Of a stretch of 19,563 nt of DNA, positions 7,987 through 15,126 are shown one piece after another. Made by a program: the position numbers and the translations under genes. Position 1 is the first letter of the stretch. Each line of letters opens with the position of its first letter. Under the pieces are notes generated by a model. It had not been told where the DNA came from. It saw only the letters and a program-made list of their open reading frames with translations, and did not search any database. Source of the stretch: Actinomycetota bacterium (GTDB taxonomy: Bacteria > Actinomycetota > Actinomycetes > S36-B12 > UBA5976); contig CANKTT010000014.1 in the NCBI GenBank assembly GCA_947486505.1, forward strand, positions 1 through 19,563, written 5' to 3'.

Positions 7987-8679
7987 CTAGTGCCCCGTAT
8001 GCCCATACATACCGCGTTCTTGATCGCGGATGATATTGCCATTTTCCATTTGCACAATACGTTTACGCATTTGATCTACAATCGCGACATCGTGCGTTGC
8101 CATAACAATTGTGGTTCCTGTGCGATTAATCCGATCTAGCAACTTCATAATGCCAACGCTGGTGGATGGGTCTAAGTTTCCCGTTGGCTCATCTGCCAAA
8201 AGCAGTTTTGGTTTGTTCACAAACGCTCTCGCAAGTGCCACGCGCTGCTGCTCTCCACCTGATAGCTCTGAAGGTAAGCGGTGTGCTTTTTCATCAAGAC
8301 CAACTAAGTCAAGAATCGCGGGGATTCTTTGTTGAATCTCTTTTTTAGATTTACCAATTACTTCCATACCAAATGCAACATTGTCGAAAACTGTTTTTCC
8401 AGGAAGCAATCGGAAGTCTTGAAAGACGATGCCCATAGTTCGTCGAAAGGCTGGCACCTTGCGGTTTGGTAACTTAGCAACATTGATGCCATCCACTGTT
8501 ACCGTACCTGAACTTGGCTTTTCCTCTTTTAAAAGCAAGCGAAGTAGGGATGATTTTCCTGATCCGGATTGACCAACTAGGAAGACAAATTCGCCCTGCT
8601 CGATATTTAGATTTATTCGATTTAGAGCTGGAGTATTTGAATTTTTGTATTGCTTGGAGACATTGTCAAAGTTGATCAC
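7987..8679 (-). CDS. ftsE: Cell division ATP-binding protein FtsE
   Basis: FtsE is the cytoplasmic ABC ATPase that drives FtsX at the division septum. The 230-residue protein has Walker A GQSGSGKS (36-43), Q-loop Gln87 in VFQDFR, the ABC signature LSGGE (139-143), Walker B LLLADE (159-164) and the switch His196. The specific VFQDFRLLP segment is characteristic of FtsE rather than of lipoprotein or macrolide exporters. The start is GTG with AAGGAG about eight bases upstream. It is followed two bases later by ftsX. It lies 127 bases downstream of prfB, the largest gap in this run, so a separate promoter for ftsEX is possible, although I see no clear -35/-10 pair. Confidence 0.97.
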   Translation of the reverse strand: MINFDNVSKQYKNSNTPALNRINLNIEQGEFVFLVGQSGSGKSSLLRLLLKEEKPSSGTVTVDGINVAKLPNRKVPAFRRTMGIVFQDFRLLPGKTVFDNVAFGMEVIGKSKKEIQQRIPAILDLVGLDEKAHRLPSELSGGEQQRVALARAFVNKPKLLLADEPTGNLDPSTSVGIMKLLDRINRTGTTIVMATHDVAIVDQMRKRIVQMENGNIIRDQERGMYGHTGH

Positions 8680-8806
8680 AGTGAAATCTCCTTAAATGGG
8701 CAGGCAATTAGTTTCGAAAAATCCTATGCTTTCAGCCTAAATACCCTGTGGGCTATGCATGGGTAGGGCGCGCCGACCTTGACGATTTCCGTACAAACGA
8801 ATATTG

Positions 8807-9913
8807 CTAGCTTGCTTGCTCGCGACGCCAGCGAATTCCGGCCTCGACGAACTGGTCGATGTCACCATCAAGTACCGCTGAAGTGTTTCCAGTTTCAACT
8901 TCAGTTCTAATGTCTTTAACCATTTGGTAAGGATGCAATACATAGGAACGCATTTGGTTTCCCCATGAGCCACTCGTATCGCCCTTAAGTGCGTTGATCT
9001 TAGCTTGCTCTTCTTGCCGCGTTCGTTCCAAAATTTTTGCTTGCAGCACAGCCATCGCAGTTGCTTTGTTTTGCAATTGCGAACGCTCGTTTTGGCACGA
9101 TACAACTATTCCAGTTGGAATGTGTGTTAGGCGTACTGCTGAGTCAGTTGTATTGACTCCTTGGCCACCCGGACCTGACGAACGATACACATCAACGCGC
9201 AAATCGTCATCTGGAATCTCTACCGAATCTGTTTGCTCAACGACTGGAATAACTTCAACTTCAGCAAAAGATGTTTGGCGACGACTTTGGTTATCAAACG
9301 GTGAAATTCGAACTAGTCGATGGGTACCTTGCTCTACTGACAAAGTGCCATATGCGAAAGGCGCCTTCACTGCGAAAGTAGTCGATTTGATTCCGGCCTC
9401 TTCAGCATATGAAGTTTCATAAACATCGGTTGCCCAGCCATGGCGTTCGCAGTAACGCAAATACATACGTTGCAACATTTCTGCCCAGTCCGCTGCATCG
9501 ACGCCACCAGCGCCAGAACGGATTGAAACTAAAGCGTCGCGGTGGTCATACTCTCCCGAAAGCAAAGTTCGCACTTCCAGTTCGCCAATAGATTTTTCAA
9601 GTGCGTTAAGTTCAGCGCCTGCTTCTTCAAGGATTCCTTGATCGCTTTCCGCTTCTCCCATTTCCCACAAAACCTGAACATCATCCACACGCGAGCGCAG
9701 ATTCTTTATTCGAACAATGTCCGCCTGCAAAACAGATAACTTGCCGGTAACTAACTGAGCATTAGCTTGGTCATCCCATAGATCGGGCGCGGAGGCAAGG
9801 ACTTCTAGTTCAGCTACCTGAGCCTGCATTTCATCAATTCGGAGGACTTTTTCAATACTCGAGAGGGTGGAGTTGATAGCTGCTAAATCAACAGCAAAAT
9901 CTCCGGTAGCCAT
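8807..9913 (-). CDS. prfB: Peptide chain release factor 2 (RF2)
   Basis: RF2 recognises UGA and UAA stop codons and triggers peptide release on the ribosome. The 368-residue product contains the stop-codon-reading tripeptide SPF (204-206, in [15 protein letters not shown]) and the catalytic GGQ (249-251, in GPGGQGVN); SPF rather than PxT identifies RF2. The reading frame is continuous from an ATG start with a normal full-length N-terminal helical domain, so there is no programmed +1 frameshift as in E. coli prfB. An AAGGT precedes the start within a small palindrome (9921-9931). The gene begins only 22 bases after the last pilus gene, which makes read-through transcription from the pilus operon likely, and it precedes ftsE as in other Actinobacteria. 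Confidence 0.97.
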   Translation of the reverse strand: MATGDFAVDLAAINSTLSSIEKVLRIDEMQAQVAELEVLASAPDLWDDQANAQLVTGKLSVLQADIVRIKNLRSRVDDVQVLWEMGEAESDQGILEEAGAELNALEKSIGELEVRTLLSGEYDHRDALVSIRSGAGGVDAADWAEMLQRMYLRYCERHGWATDVYETSYAEEAGIKSTTFAVKAPFAYGTLSVEQGTHRLVRISPFDNQSRRQTSFAEVEVIPVVEQTDSVEIPDDDLRVDVYRSSGPGGQGVNTTDSAVRLTHIPTGIVVSCQNERSQLQNKATAMAVLQAKILERTRQEEQAKINALKGDTSGSWGNQMRSYVLHPYQMVKDIRTEVETGNTSAVLDGDIDQFVEAGIRWRREQAS

Positions 9914-9935
9914 AGTTCATAAGGTTACCTTGAAG

Positions 9936-10379
9936 TCACCTAACTTTATTAATTGCCTTGGCAGCGCTGACAACAACTGGTGTAGAGATCGGCATCAGAT
10001 AACCAAAAGCGGTATTCGGTTTCGCCTGAACTGTCACAGTTACCGCAGTTCCCGACACAATAACTGACCTAACAGAAAAGTCAGAGACCTGCAATCCAGG
10101 ATTTGCTGCAGTTATGTATTGTTTCACTCTGGTTCTGGCGAGACTTTCATTAAGTCTCAAATTGTTGCCCAAACCTTTTTGATAAATTACATCGACATCA
10201 ACAGCCTGAGCCGCAGATAACGCTGCTCCGTCTGCAATTCCATCCAAAACATTTCTCGTGACCCAGATAGAAGCTACATTTATGGAAACCGTGGCAATCA
10301 TTAAGCCCGCCAGAGACAATCCGATTCCGAACAGAAGTATTGAACCTTCTTCTTCTGACATTAATCTTCTAACGTTCAT
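9936..10379 (-). CDS. TadG-like pilus assembly protein (short)
   Basis: This 147-residue protein has one N-terminal membrane helix (about 12-39) preceded by EEEG, then an extracytoplasmic domain with ADGAALSAAQAV (49-60), the pattern seen after the helix in TadG/PF13400-type pilus proteins. Following the possible prepilin cleavage Gly the sequence is SILLFGIGL. It lacks the long von Willebrand domain of classical TadG, so it is a short actinobacterial form. The ATG overlaps the stop of the preceding gene (ATGA). It is the last gene of the Tad cluster, 22 bases before prfB. It may be a minor pseudopilin or an anchor of the pilus machine in the envelope. Confidence 0.72.
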   Translation of the reverse strand: MNVRRLMSEEEGSILLFGIGLSLAGLMIATVSINVASIWVTRNVLDGIADGAALSAAQAVDVDVIYQKGLGNNLRLNESLARTRVKQYITAANPGLQVSDFSVRSVIVSGTAVTVTVQAKPNTAFGYLMPISTPVVVSAAKAINKVR

Positions 10380-10798
10380 GGCACTCGCAATTCGTCCACG
10401 ACCGAAGTGTGCTGACCAGTAACTACAACGCTGCGTGGTCCAAACGCGCTAGGCAAGTTAAGTTTGACAGATTTACTAACCTGTACCGTTACATATCCGC
10501 CGGGTGAGAGGCAAGGAGTTTTAGTACACGAGACTTTGGTCGAGACATCGGAGTTTCGCAAATCGAAGTCATTGACAACAAGGTCAGAAACCGATTTGGC
10601 CGTGTTATTGCCGTTGGCATCATTACTTGAGACTACGAATGCTCGGGCAGCCGTACGAGCGGATACTTCTGTTGATAGATATGCATTAGCGACCTGAATG
10701 CATGAGCTCGCAATAACTGACAATGGGACTAGCAATGCCACTGTGACACCGATAAATTCCACAATCACATTTCCATTTTCGGATGAAGATCGCTTCAT
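10376..10798 (-). CDS. TadE-like pseudopilin (Glu5 retained)
   Basis: The 140-residue protein starts with a short basic leader ending ENG, then NVIVEF, giving the canonical Gly(-1)/Glu(+5) prepilin arrangement, followed by a hydrophobic helix (about 12-37) and an extracellular domain. Two cysteines (about 89 and 95, in SCTKTPCL) could form a small disulfide loop. This fits TadE/TadF minor pseudopilins that prime pilus assembly. The ATG overlaps the stop of the upstream tadE-like gene (ATGA) and its own stop overlaps the tadG-like start, so the three are translationally coupled. Assignment to TadE rather than TadF is uncertain. Confidence 0.75.
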   Translation of the reverse strand: MKRSSSENGNVIVEFIGVTVALLVPLSVIASSCIQVANAYLSTEVSARTAARAFVVSSNDANGNNTAKSVSDLVVNDFDLRNSDVSTKVSCTKTPCLSPGGYVTVQVSKSVKLNLPSAFGPRSVVVTGQHTSVVDELRVP

Positions 10799-11202
10799 AA
10801 GGATGCCTCATCGATTGCTCGCGCGTTGCCAGTCATGAAAATCCGGTGACCTAAAAGTGGAACTTCTACAATTTGAGTTACTGACACTGAGACATAGGAA
10901 GCTCCTTGATTTCGGAATCGTTTTACAACAATCGTTTCGGGCTTAAATCCAGATCCACGGCTTGCTAACACATTGAGCACTGCACTCCTCCCCTGCGCAT
11001 TTGTTGCATCTGCCGCGCTTGCGGTCCTAGCTCCAATAACAGCGGCAGAATCTAGAACACTTTTATCTGCAACAAGCATCGCAATTTGACCAATGGCTAT
11101 AAAAACTGCCACAACTAATGGCGCGACTAATACAAATCCGACAATTCCAGAACCATTATCGGAGACGATTTCATTAAGGTCGCGAGACACTTCGTAGCGC
11201 AC
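10795..11202 (-). CDS. TadE-like pseudopilin (Glu5 replaced by Gly)
   Basis: This 135-residue membrane protein aligns with the TadE N terminus: DNG followed by SGIVGFVLVAP, then a hydrophobic helix to about residue 45 and a helical segment with AAVIGARTAS, as in TadE-family proteins. The position that should be Glu5 is Gly. The start is a GTG at 11200-11202 that overlaps the end of the pilin-like gene by 29 bases; a second in-frame GTG lies four codons later, so the exact start is uncertain. Its stop overlaps the next gene by ATGA. It probably acts as a minor pilus subunit or assembly factor. Confidence 0.7.
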   Translation of the reverse strand: MRYEVSRDLNEIVSDNGSGIVGFVLVAPLVVAVFIAIGQIAMLVADKSVLDSAAVIGARTASAADATNAQGRSAVLNVLASRGSGFKPETIVVKRFRNQGASYVSVSVTQIVEVPLLGHRIFMTGNARAIDEASL

Positions 11203-11392
11203 TTGTTAATACCGACTTGAGTTGTCCGTCAGCAACTGACCATACAGCTACAACGAGCCCCGCTGTCATCACAGTTACGAGGACCCAACCTGGCACGTCT
11301 CCACGTTCATCGCGCGATTTTTCCAAAACTCCAGCAGTGGCAATTTGGAGTCTTGCCGCTAAACCGGCCGTTATGTTATTCGATATCTTCAT
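11174..11392 (-). CDS. Small pilin-like protein (possible Flp-type major pilin) of the Tad locus
   Basis: With the ATG at 11390-11392 this is a 72-residue protein. I chose this start because AAAGGAA lies just upstream; the longer form beginning at 11452 would overlap tadC and has no site. It has an amphipathic, basic leader, then DERG followed by DVPGWVLV and a single hydrophobic helix (about 34-49) and a short polar tail. Size, layout and position between tadC and tadE are those of the Flp/DUF4244-type pilins. The residue expected to be Glu5 after the Gly cleavage site is Trp here, so it is either an unusual pilin or a small membrane component. I do not recognise a closer named family. Confidence 0.62.
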   Translation of the reverse strand: MKISNNITAGLAARLQIATAGVLEKSRDERGDVPGWVLVTVMTAGLVVAVWSVADGQLKSVLTSALRSVSRP

Positions 11393-11432
11393 TTGTATTT
11401 CCTTTTCTATACGTAGGTTTTGACTATTGAAA

Positions 11433-12320
11433 CTAAAGAACTTGGAGCGCAATCATTCCTGGATAAAGCGCGACAGCAACAATCATTGGAAGTATTAGAA
11501 ATACGACTGGAAGCATCATCAAAGTTTCCTTTTGACCGGCTACGACCAGTAGCCTGCGGATCTGATGTGCGCGCGCATCTGCTGCTTGAGCCCTTAATAC
11601 TTGTGCCAGAGGTGTGCCACGTTCAAGAGCTAACCCCAATGAGTGAGTGGCTCTTGAAATTGCTTGAGATTCAATTTGATTACTCATTTGACTTAAAGCC
11701 GGAACTAATCCCTCTCCGGAATTTACCGAATCCACAACTTTTCCCAGCTCCGCAATAAGTGGACCCGTGCAGGATTTTGAAATTCTATGAAGTGCTGTCA
11801 ACACCGGCTCTCCCGCCGAAACTGCGAAGGCCAAAAGATCTAGGACGGCTGGAAGTTGCTCCTCCATAGTTGAGCGACGCCGTTGTGCCTCCTGCGTCAA
11901 ACTCCATTTTGCAAACCACCCACCGCTAACGAACATTCCAGAAATAAGAACAAGTGAAAAAACAGGTGAGGTGTTCTTTGCCACAGCTAGACGAAGCAAT
12001 AACCAGACGATTGATGCAACCACGGCAATTCCCGCAAGGACTATTTGTTTGCGACGGAAACCAGATAATGAGAGAGGACTTTCTGCCTGCTGAAGCCATT
12101 TTGAAATTTCTACGCTATTGCTCCAGGGTGACCAATTGCTCGTGGTTAACAAATTGCTTACGGCGGAAAAAATAGTTTGGGTAAGGTTCACAGACTTGAC
12201 TGAACCTTTACCAACGAAAGGAGAGATTTGATCGGCCATTGCAACTTTTGGTTGATTCAAAACGTTCACCAACAAGACAATTCCAAATCCAAATGTTGCG
12301 CCTATAAAAAATCCGGTCAT
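11433..12320 (-). CDS. tadC: TadC-like type II/IV secretion platform protein (T2SSF domain)
   Basis: This inner-membrane platform protein would work with TadB and the TadA ATPase in pilus assembly. The 295-residue product has an N-terminal helix (2-20), a second hydrophobic pair near 88-130, the T2SSF (PF00482) region from about 145 with EEQLPAVLDLLAFAVSAGE, and C-terminal helices ending MIALQVL. I set the start at the ATG at 12318-12320, which overlaps the tadB stop as ATGA; the longer in-frame extension to 12398 would overlap tadB by 82 bases and is cysteine-rich, unlike a membrane protein N terminus. The pilin-like gene follows after 40 bases. Confidence 0.83.
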   Translation of the reverse strand: MTGFFIGATFGFGIVLLVNVLNQPKVAMADQISPFVGKGSVKSVNLTQTIFSAVSNLLTTSNWSPWSNSVEISKWLQQAESPLSLSGFRRKQIVLAGIAVVASIVWLLLRLAVAKNTSPVFSLVLISGMFVSGGWFAKWSLTQEAQRRRSTMEEQLPAVLDLLAFAVSAGEPVLTALHRISKSCTGPLIAELGKVVDSVNSGEGLVPALSQMSNQIESQAISRATHSLGLALERGTPLAQVLRAQAADARAHQIRRLLVVAGQKETLMMLPVVFLILPMIVAVALYPGMIALQVL

Positions 12321-12994
12321 GACATAAGCCTCTTCTCTACCGGAAGCTCTGCAATCTTCATCATTGCAAAATAGGCAAAAACTGATACCAGTGCACAAAT
12401 TGCGAGCAGGCGAAATCCACTTTCCGAAAAGTAAACATTTGCTGCATCATCTCGCGTTGATAGCACTAGGGCTGTTACCCATGGCGCGGCTACCGCAAGT
12501 TTTGCTCCGTTAACTGTCCAACTTTGTCGGGCGACAATTTCACCACGAAGTTCAAGTTCCTCTCGCATTACCTCAGACAACGTCCGCAAGAGGACGCCAA
12601 GGTCTGCCCCACCCACTTCATGAGCGATCTGAAGCGAAGCTACGAATTTGTCAGCCTGTGAATTTTTCAAGTTGCTTGAGATTAGATTTAGGCCAGCATT
12701 GAAATCCCCTGTGGCCTGATAACGATCACGACAAAGCTTAAAAGTGGAGCGAAGTTGCTCTGGACCAGAATTGCACAGTTCATCTACGGCTTGGGGTAGT
12801 GAAAGTCCGGCCCGAATCGCAGATGCCAAATCATCAACAACATCTGGCCAAACATCAGGAGAAAGTTTTTCGTGAGCTGCAACTATGTTCCAGCCGTGAA
12901 TAAACCTAAAGCCCCGAAACTTGATTGGTTCGCGAATCGCTCCCCAAACCAGTATCGACCCAAGAGCCAAGAGTGCTCCAACAATTAATCCCAT
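12317..12994 (-). CDS. tadB: TadB-like type II/IV secretion platform protein (T2SSF domain)
   Basis: The 225-residue membrane protein has an N-terminal helix (2-18), a cytoplasmic T2SSF segment (WPDVVDDLASAIRAGLSLPQAV at about 48-69, and HEVGGADLGVLLRTLSEVMRE further on) and C-terminal helices (about 153-170 and 190-210). This matches the short TadB homologues of Actinobacteria. It overlaps the end of tadA by 10 bases and tadC by 4, so the three core machine parts are translationally coupled. Confidence 0.83.
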   Translation of the reverse strand: MGLIVGALLALGSILVWGAIREPIKFRGFRFIHGWNIVAAHEKLSPDVWPDVVDDLASAIRAGLSLPQAVDELCNSGPEQLRSTFKLCRDRYQATGDFNAGLNLISSNLKNSQADKFVASLQIAHEVGGADLGVLLRTLSEVMREELELRGEIVARQSWTVNGAKLAVAAPWVTALVLSTRDDAANVYFSESGFRLLAICALVSVFAYFAMMKIAELPVEKRLMS

Positions 12995-14214
12995 TGCGAA
13001 ACACCCACCAAACTTGCTAAGTCAATTTTGTGGGCCTGGAATTGATCCAGTTTTCCGGGGAACAATCCAAGCGGTTCTAGACGCCCGTTTTGAAACTTGA
13101 AAATGTCCCCAGTCTCGATGCAGTTACCTTCCACTCGTCCAGTCACCGAAGTTATTTGCTGAACCCTGCGCGTTCCATCAGGTCGTAATGCGGTGTGGAT
13201 CACAATGTCGACAACCGAGGCAACGGTCGGCACCACGAATTCCGCCGAAACGTTACTGCCCGCGAGCATTGGTAGCAGGCAAAGTTTTGAAATGGCATCG
13301 CGTGAACTGTTCGCATGTAAAGAGCACATACTTGGCATCCCAGAATTCATAGCAACCAGCAGATCTAGTGCTTCTTCTTGCCGCACCTCTCCAACAACGA
13401 GTCGAGATGGCCGCATCCGAAGTGCTTCCTTGATTAACCGACGTAACGGAATCTCGCCAGTTCCTTCCAGGCTTTCTTGTCGAGTTTGAAGCGCGACCCA
13501 GTCTGGACTGGTTAGTTGCAACTCAAAAACTTCTTCGCAAGTGACGACACGCTCGCTTGATGGTGCACTATTTAGCAGTGCATTCATCAATGTCGTCTTT
13601 CCGGCTTGTGTTGCGCCTGCAACTACGATGTTCAAACCGGCCACAACACAAGCCTGTAAAAAGGCCGCCGCCTGATTGGTTAATGTGCCAGCTAGTACTA
13701 GGCCATCAAGTGACTTAGATCCCATTATGAATTTTCGGATATTAACTGACCAATACCTTCGAGTTATGTCTGGAATTGTCACATGCATTCTGGAACCGTC
13801 TGGCAAGGTGGCATCAACGAACGGATTCGAGAGGTCAACTCGACGCCCAGATGACGCCAGCATTCTTTCTACAAGCCCTCGAACTTCAACCTCACTTAGG
13901 ATCACACTCGTAAGTTCGCTTTTGCCATTACGTGCTACAAAGATTCGCCCTGGTTCATTTATCCAAATCTCTTCCACACTTGGATCGTCCAGAAGTGGTT
14001 GTAGTAAACCAAATCCAGATATGTGACTCGTGATCTGATCTACGAACGGTAGAGAAGACTCATTATCAGGTGCAGTATCTGGCACATTTGTTGACTGGGC
14101 CAAGATATCTTCAATTACGTGGCGTAACTCAATTGATTCTTCGCGCGGGCTGATCCCCCCAGTCCGAACCCGTGTCCGAATCTCTTGAATTACCTCACTT
14201 GCTGCACCTGACAT
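12985..14214 (-). CDS. tadA: TadA/CpaF-type pilus assembly ATPase
   Basis: This hexameric cytoplasmic ATPase of the type II/IV secretion superfamily powers pilus assembly. The 409-residue protein has an N-terminal region without clear motifs, the CpaF-type segment DPSVEEIWIN (77-86), PDGSRMHVTIP (138-148), Walker A GATQAGKT (200-207), an aspartate/glutamate box CEEVFELQL (226-234), the Walker B-like RLVVGEVR (271-278, Glu276) and the His box SLHANS (298-303). Gln203 and Ala204 replace the common Gly-Ser of Walker A but Lys206 is intact. The start ATG has a strong GGGGGAG upstream. It opens the Tad cluster after a 222-base leader containing DnaA boxes and hairpins. A TadZ/Ssd-type localisation ATPase, often encoded just before it, is absent. 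Confidence 0.92.
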   Translation of the reverse strand: MSGAASEVIQEIRTRVRTGGISPREESIELRHVIEDILAQSTNVPDTAPDNESSLPFVDQITSHISGFGLLQPLLDDPSVEEIWINEPGRIFVARNGKSELTSVILSEVEVRGLVERMLASSGRRVDLSNPFVDATLPDGSRMHVTIPDITRRYWSVNIRKFIMGSKSLDGLVLAGTLTNQAAAFLQACVVAGLNIVVAGATQAGKTTLMNALLNSAPSSERVVTCEEVFELQLTSPDWVALQTRQESLEGTGEIPLRRLIKEALRMRPSRLVVGEVRQEEALDLLVAMNSGMPSMCSLHANSSRDAISKLCLLPMLAGSNVSAEFVVPTVASVVDIVIHTALRPDGTRRVQQITSVTGRVEGNCIETGDIFKFQNGRLEPLGLFPGKLDQFQAHKIDLASLVGVSQWD

Positions 14215-14232
14215 GAGCTCCCCCGTTGCTTG

Positions 14233-14252
14233 GACTTGGTATGAATCAAGTC
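14233..14252. promoter_or_regulatory. Leader hairpin 1 upstream of tadA
   Basis: GACTTG (14233-14238) pairs with CAAGTC (14247-14252) around an eight-base loop, ending about 18 bases before the tadA start, close to the ribosome-binding site. It could affect translation initiation; there is no U-tract to make it a terminator. Confidence 0.3.
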
Positions 14253-14259
14253 GTTGCTG

Positions 14260-14281
14260 TAACTCGGGCCAAGCCGAGTTA
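14260..14281. promoter_or_regulatory. Leader hairpin 2 upstream of tadA
   Basis: TAACTCGG (14260-14267) and CCGAGTTA (14274-14281) give a perfect 8-base-pair stem with a six-base loop. No U-tract follows on either strand, so a protein-binding site or a structured 5' leader is more likely than a terminator. Confidence 0.38.
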
Positions 14282-14329
14282 TTGAAGATTAAGCGGAATT
14301 GGTTGCCGGAGAAATACTGCTTTGGAATC

Positions 14330-14338
14330 TGTGGATAA
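14330..14338 (-). promoter_or_regulatory. Perfect DnaA box (minus orientation)
   Basis: TGTGGATAA at this position is the exact complement of the consensus DnaA box TTATCCACA. It lies in the leader of the tadA operon, 51 bases from a second perfect box in the opposite orientation. Confidence 0.6.
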
Positions 14339-14389
14339 CGTAGCTAGAGTCGCTACTTGATCCACCAAGTTATGAAAAGTGTAAAGTTT

Positions 14390-14398
14390 TTATCCACA
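14390..14398 (+). promoter_or_regulatory. Perfect DnaA box (plus orientation)
   Basis: TTATCCACA matches the DnaA box consensus exactly. The surrounding 60 bases are AT-rich and contain two 7/9 matches (TGATCCACC at 14358-14366; TGTGATTAA at 14403-14411). The dnaA and dnaN genes are not in the window, so this is not a recognisable standard origin. Confidence 0.6.
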
Positions 14399-14436
14399 AA
14401 AATGTGATTAAATCTTGCGAGTTGAGCCCTAAATGG

Positions 14437-15075
14437 TTATGCGGTTTTTCGGTTATTCATCCAGCTGCGAATTCCAGCGACAATTGAGCCAACAATAAAG
14501 AATGTGGCAATAGCATACGAGCCAGTTTTAACGGCTGGGATTGTTGCTGCGTAGTACCCAGCAAGAGTTAGGCCCACGCCCCAAGCGATGGCTCCAACAA
14601 AGTTAGCGCTTAGGAACTTGTAGTAATTCATGCGAGCGATTCCTGCGATTGCCGGAATGAGCACCCGAGCCCAAGGCATGAATCGAGCAACTACAACTGC
14701 CCACCAGCCAAGTTCGGCATAGAACTTTTCTGACTTTACGATTGCGGCCTTTAGCTTCGGGCCATCTCGCTTATCCAAGTAAGGCCGGCCGTAATGTCGT
14801 CCGAGAACAAATCCGGTTTGGTCGCCGATAAACGCGGCCAGCCCAATGCCAATCGTTAAAACCCAGATGTTTACCGAATCGCTGGTTGCGGCAAGTAAAC
14901 CTGCTGCAAAAATCAACGAGTCACCAGTTATGAATGGGATAAAGGCTCCAATGAAAAATCCAGTGCCGGCAAAAACTAATACCCAAACAATTAAGTAAAA
15001 AAGGAATGGGCCGTAGGCATTGAGCCACTCCGTAACTTGCGCCGTCAAAGCGGCAGATAAAAGTACGGTTTCCAT
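14437..15075 (-). CDS. DedA-family membrane protein (VTT / SNARE-associated domain)
   Basis: This is an integral membrane protein of the DedA superfamily (PF09335); members include undecaprenyl-phosphate and phospholipid flippases and are linked to membrane homeostasis. The 212-residue product has the re-entrant signature FIPFITGDSLIFAAG (46-60) with an acidic Asp52, the central GDQTGFVLGRHYGRP (84-98), and the second motif with essential arginines, ARFMPWARVLIPAIAG (130-145; Arg131, Arg137), followed by two C-terminal helices and a basic tail. The length is normal for the family. The start ATG has AGGG upstream. It lies 51 bases after the glutamate dehydrogenase gene on the same strand. Substrate is unknown. 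Confidence 0.92.
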   Translation of the reverse strand: METVLLSAALTAQVTEWLNAYGPFLFYLIVWVLVFAGTGFFIGAFIPFITGDSLIFAAGLLAATSDSVNIWVLTIGIGLAAFIGDQTGFVLGRHYGRPYLDKRDGPKLKAAIVKSEKFYAELGWWAVVVARFMPWARVLIPAIAGIARMNYYKFLSANFVGAIAWGVGLTLAGYYAATIPAVKTGSYAIATFFIVGSIVAGIRSWMNNRKTA

Positions 15076-15126
15076 TCTTAAACCCTACTTTGAGCCTTGC
15101 AAACCCACGAACGCAGATCGAGTGAC

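Noticed and set aside
8680..8806. Promoter or terminator in the prfB-ftsE gap
   Set aside because: I found only 4-base inverted repeats and no convincing -35/-10 pair on the minus strand.
11393..11452. N-terminal extension of the pilin-like gene
   Set aside because: It overlaps tadC and has no ribosome-binding site, whereas the internal ATG at 11392 has AAAGGAA just upstream.
12321..12398. N-terminal extension of tadC
   Set aside because: The extra 26 residues overlap tadB by 82 bases, are Cys-rich and have no ribosome-binding site; the ATGA-coupled ATG at 12320 is better.
14215..14436. Complete replication origin
   Set aside because: Only two exact DnaA boxes and no dnaA, dnaN, gyrase or partition genes nearby; not enough for an oriC call.
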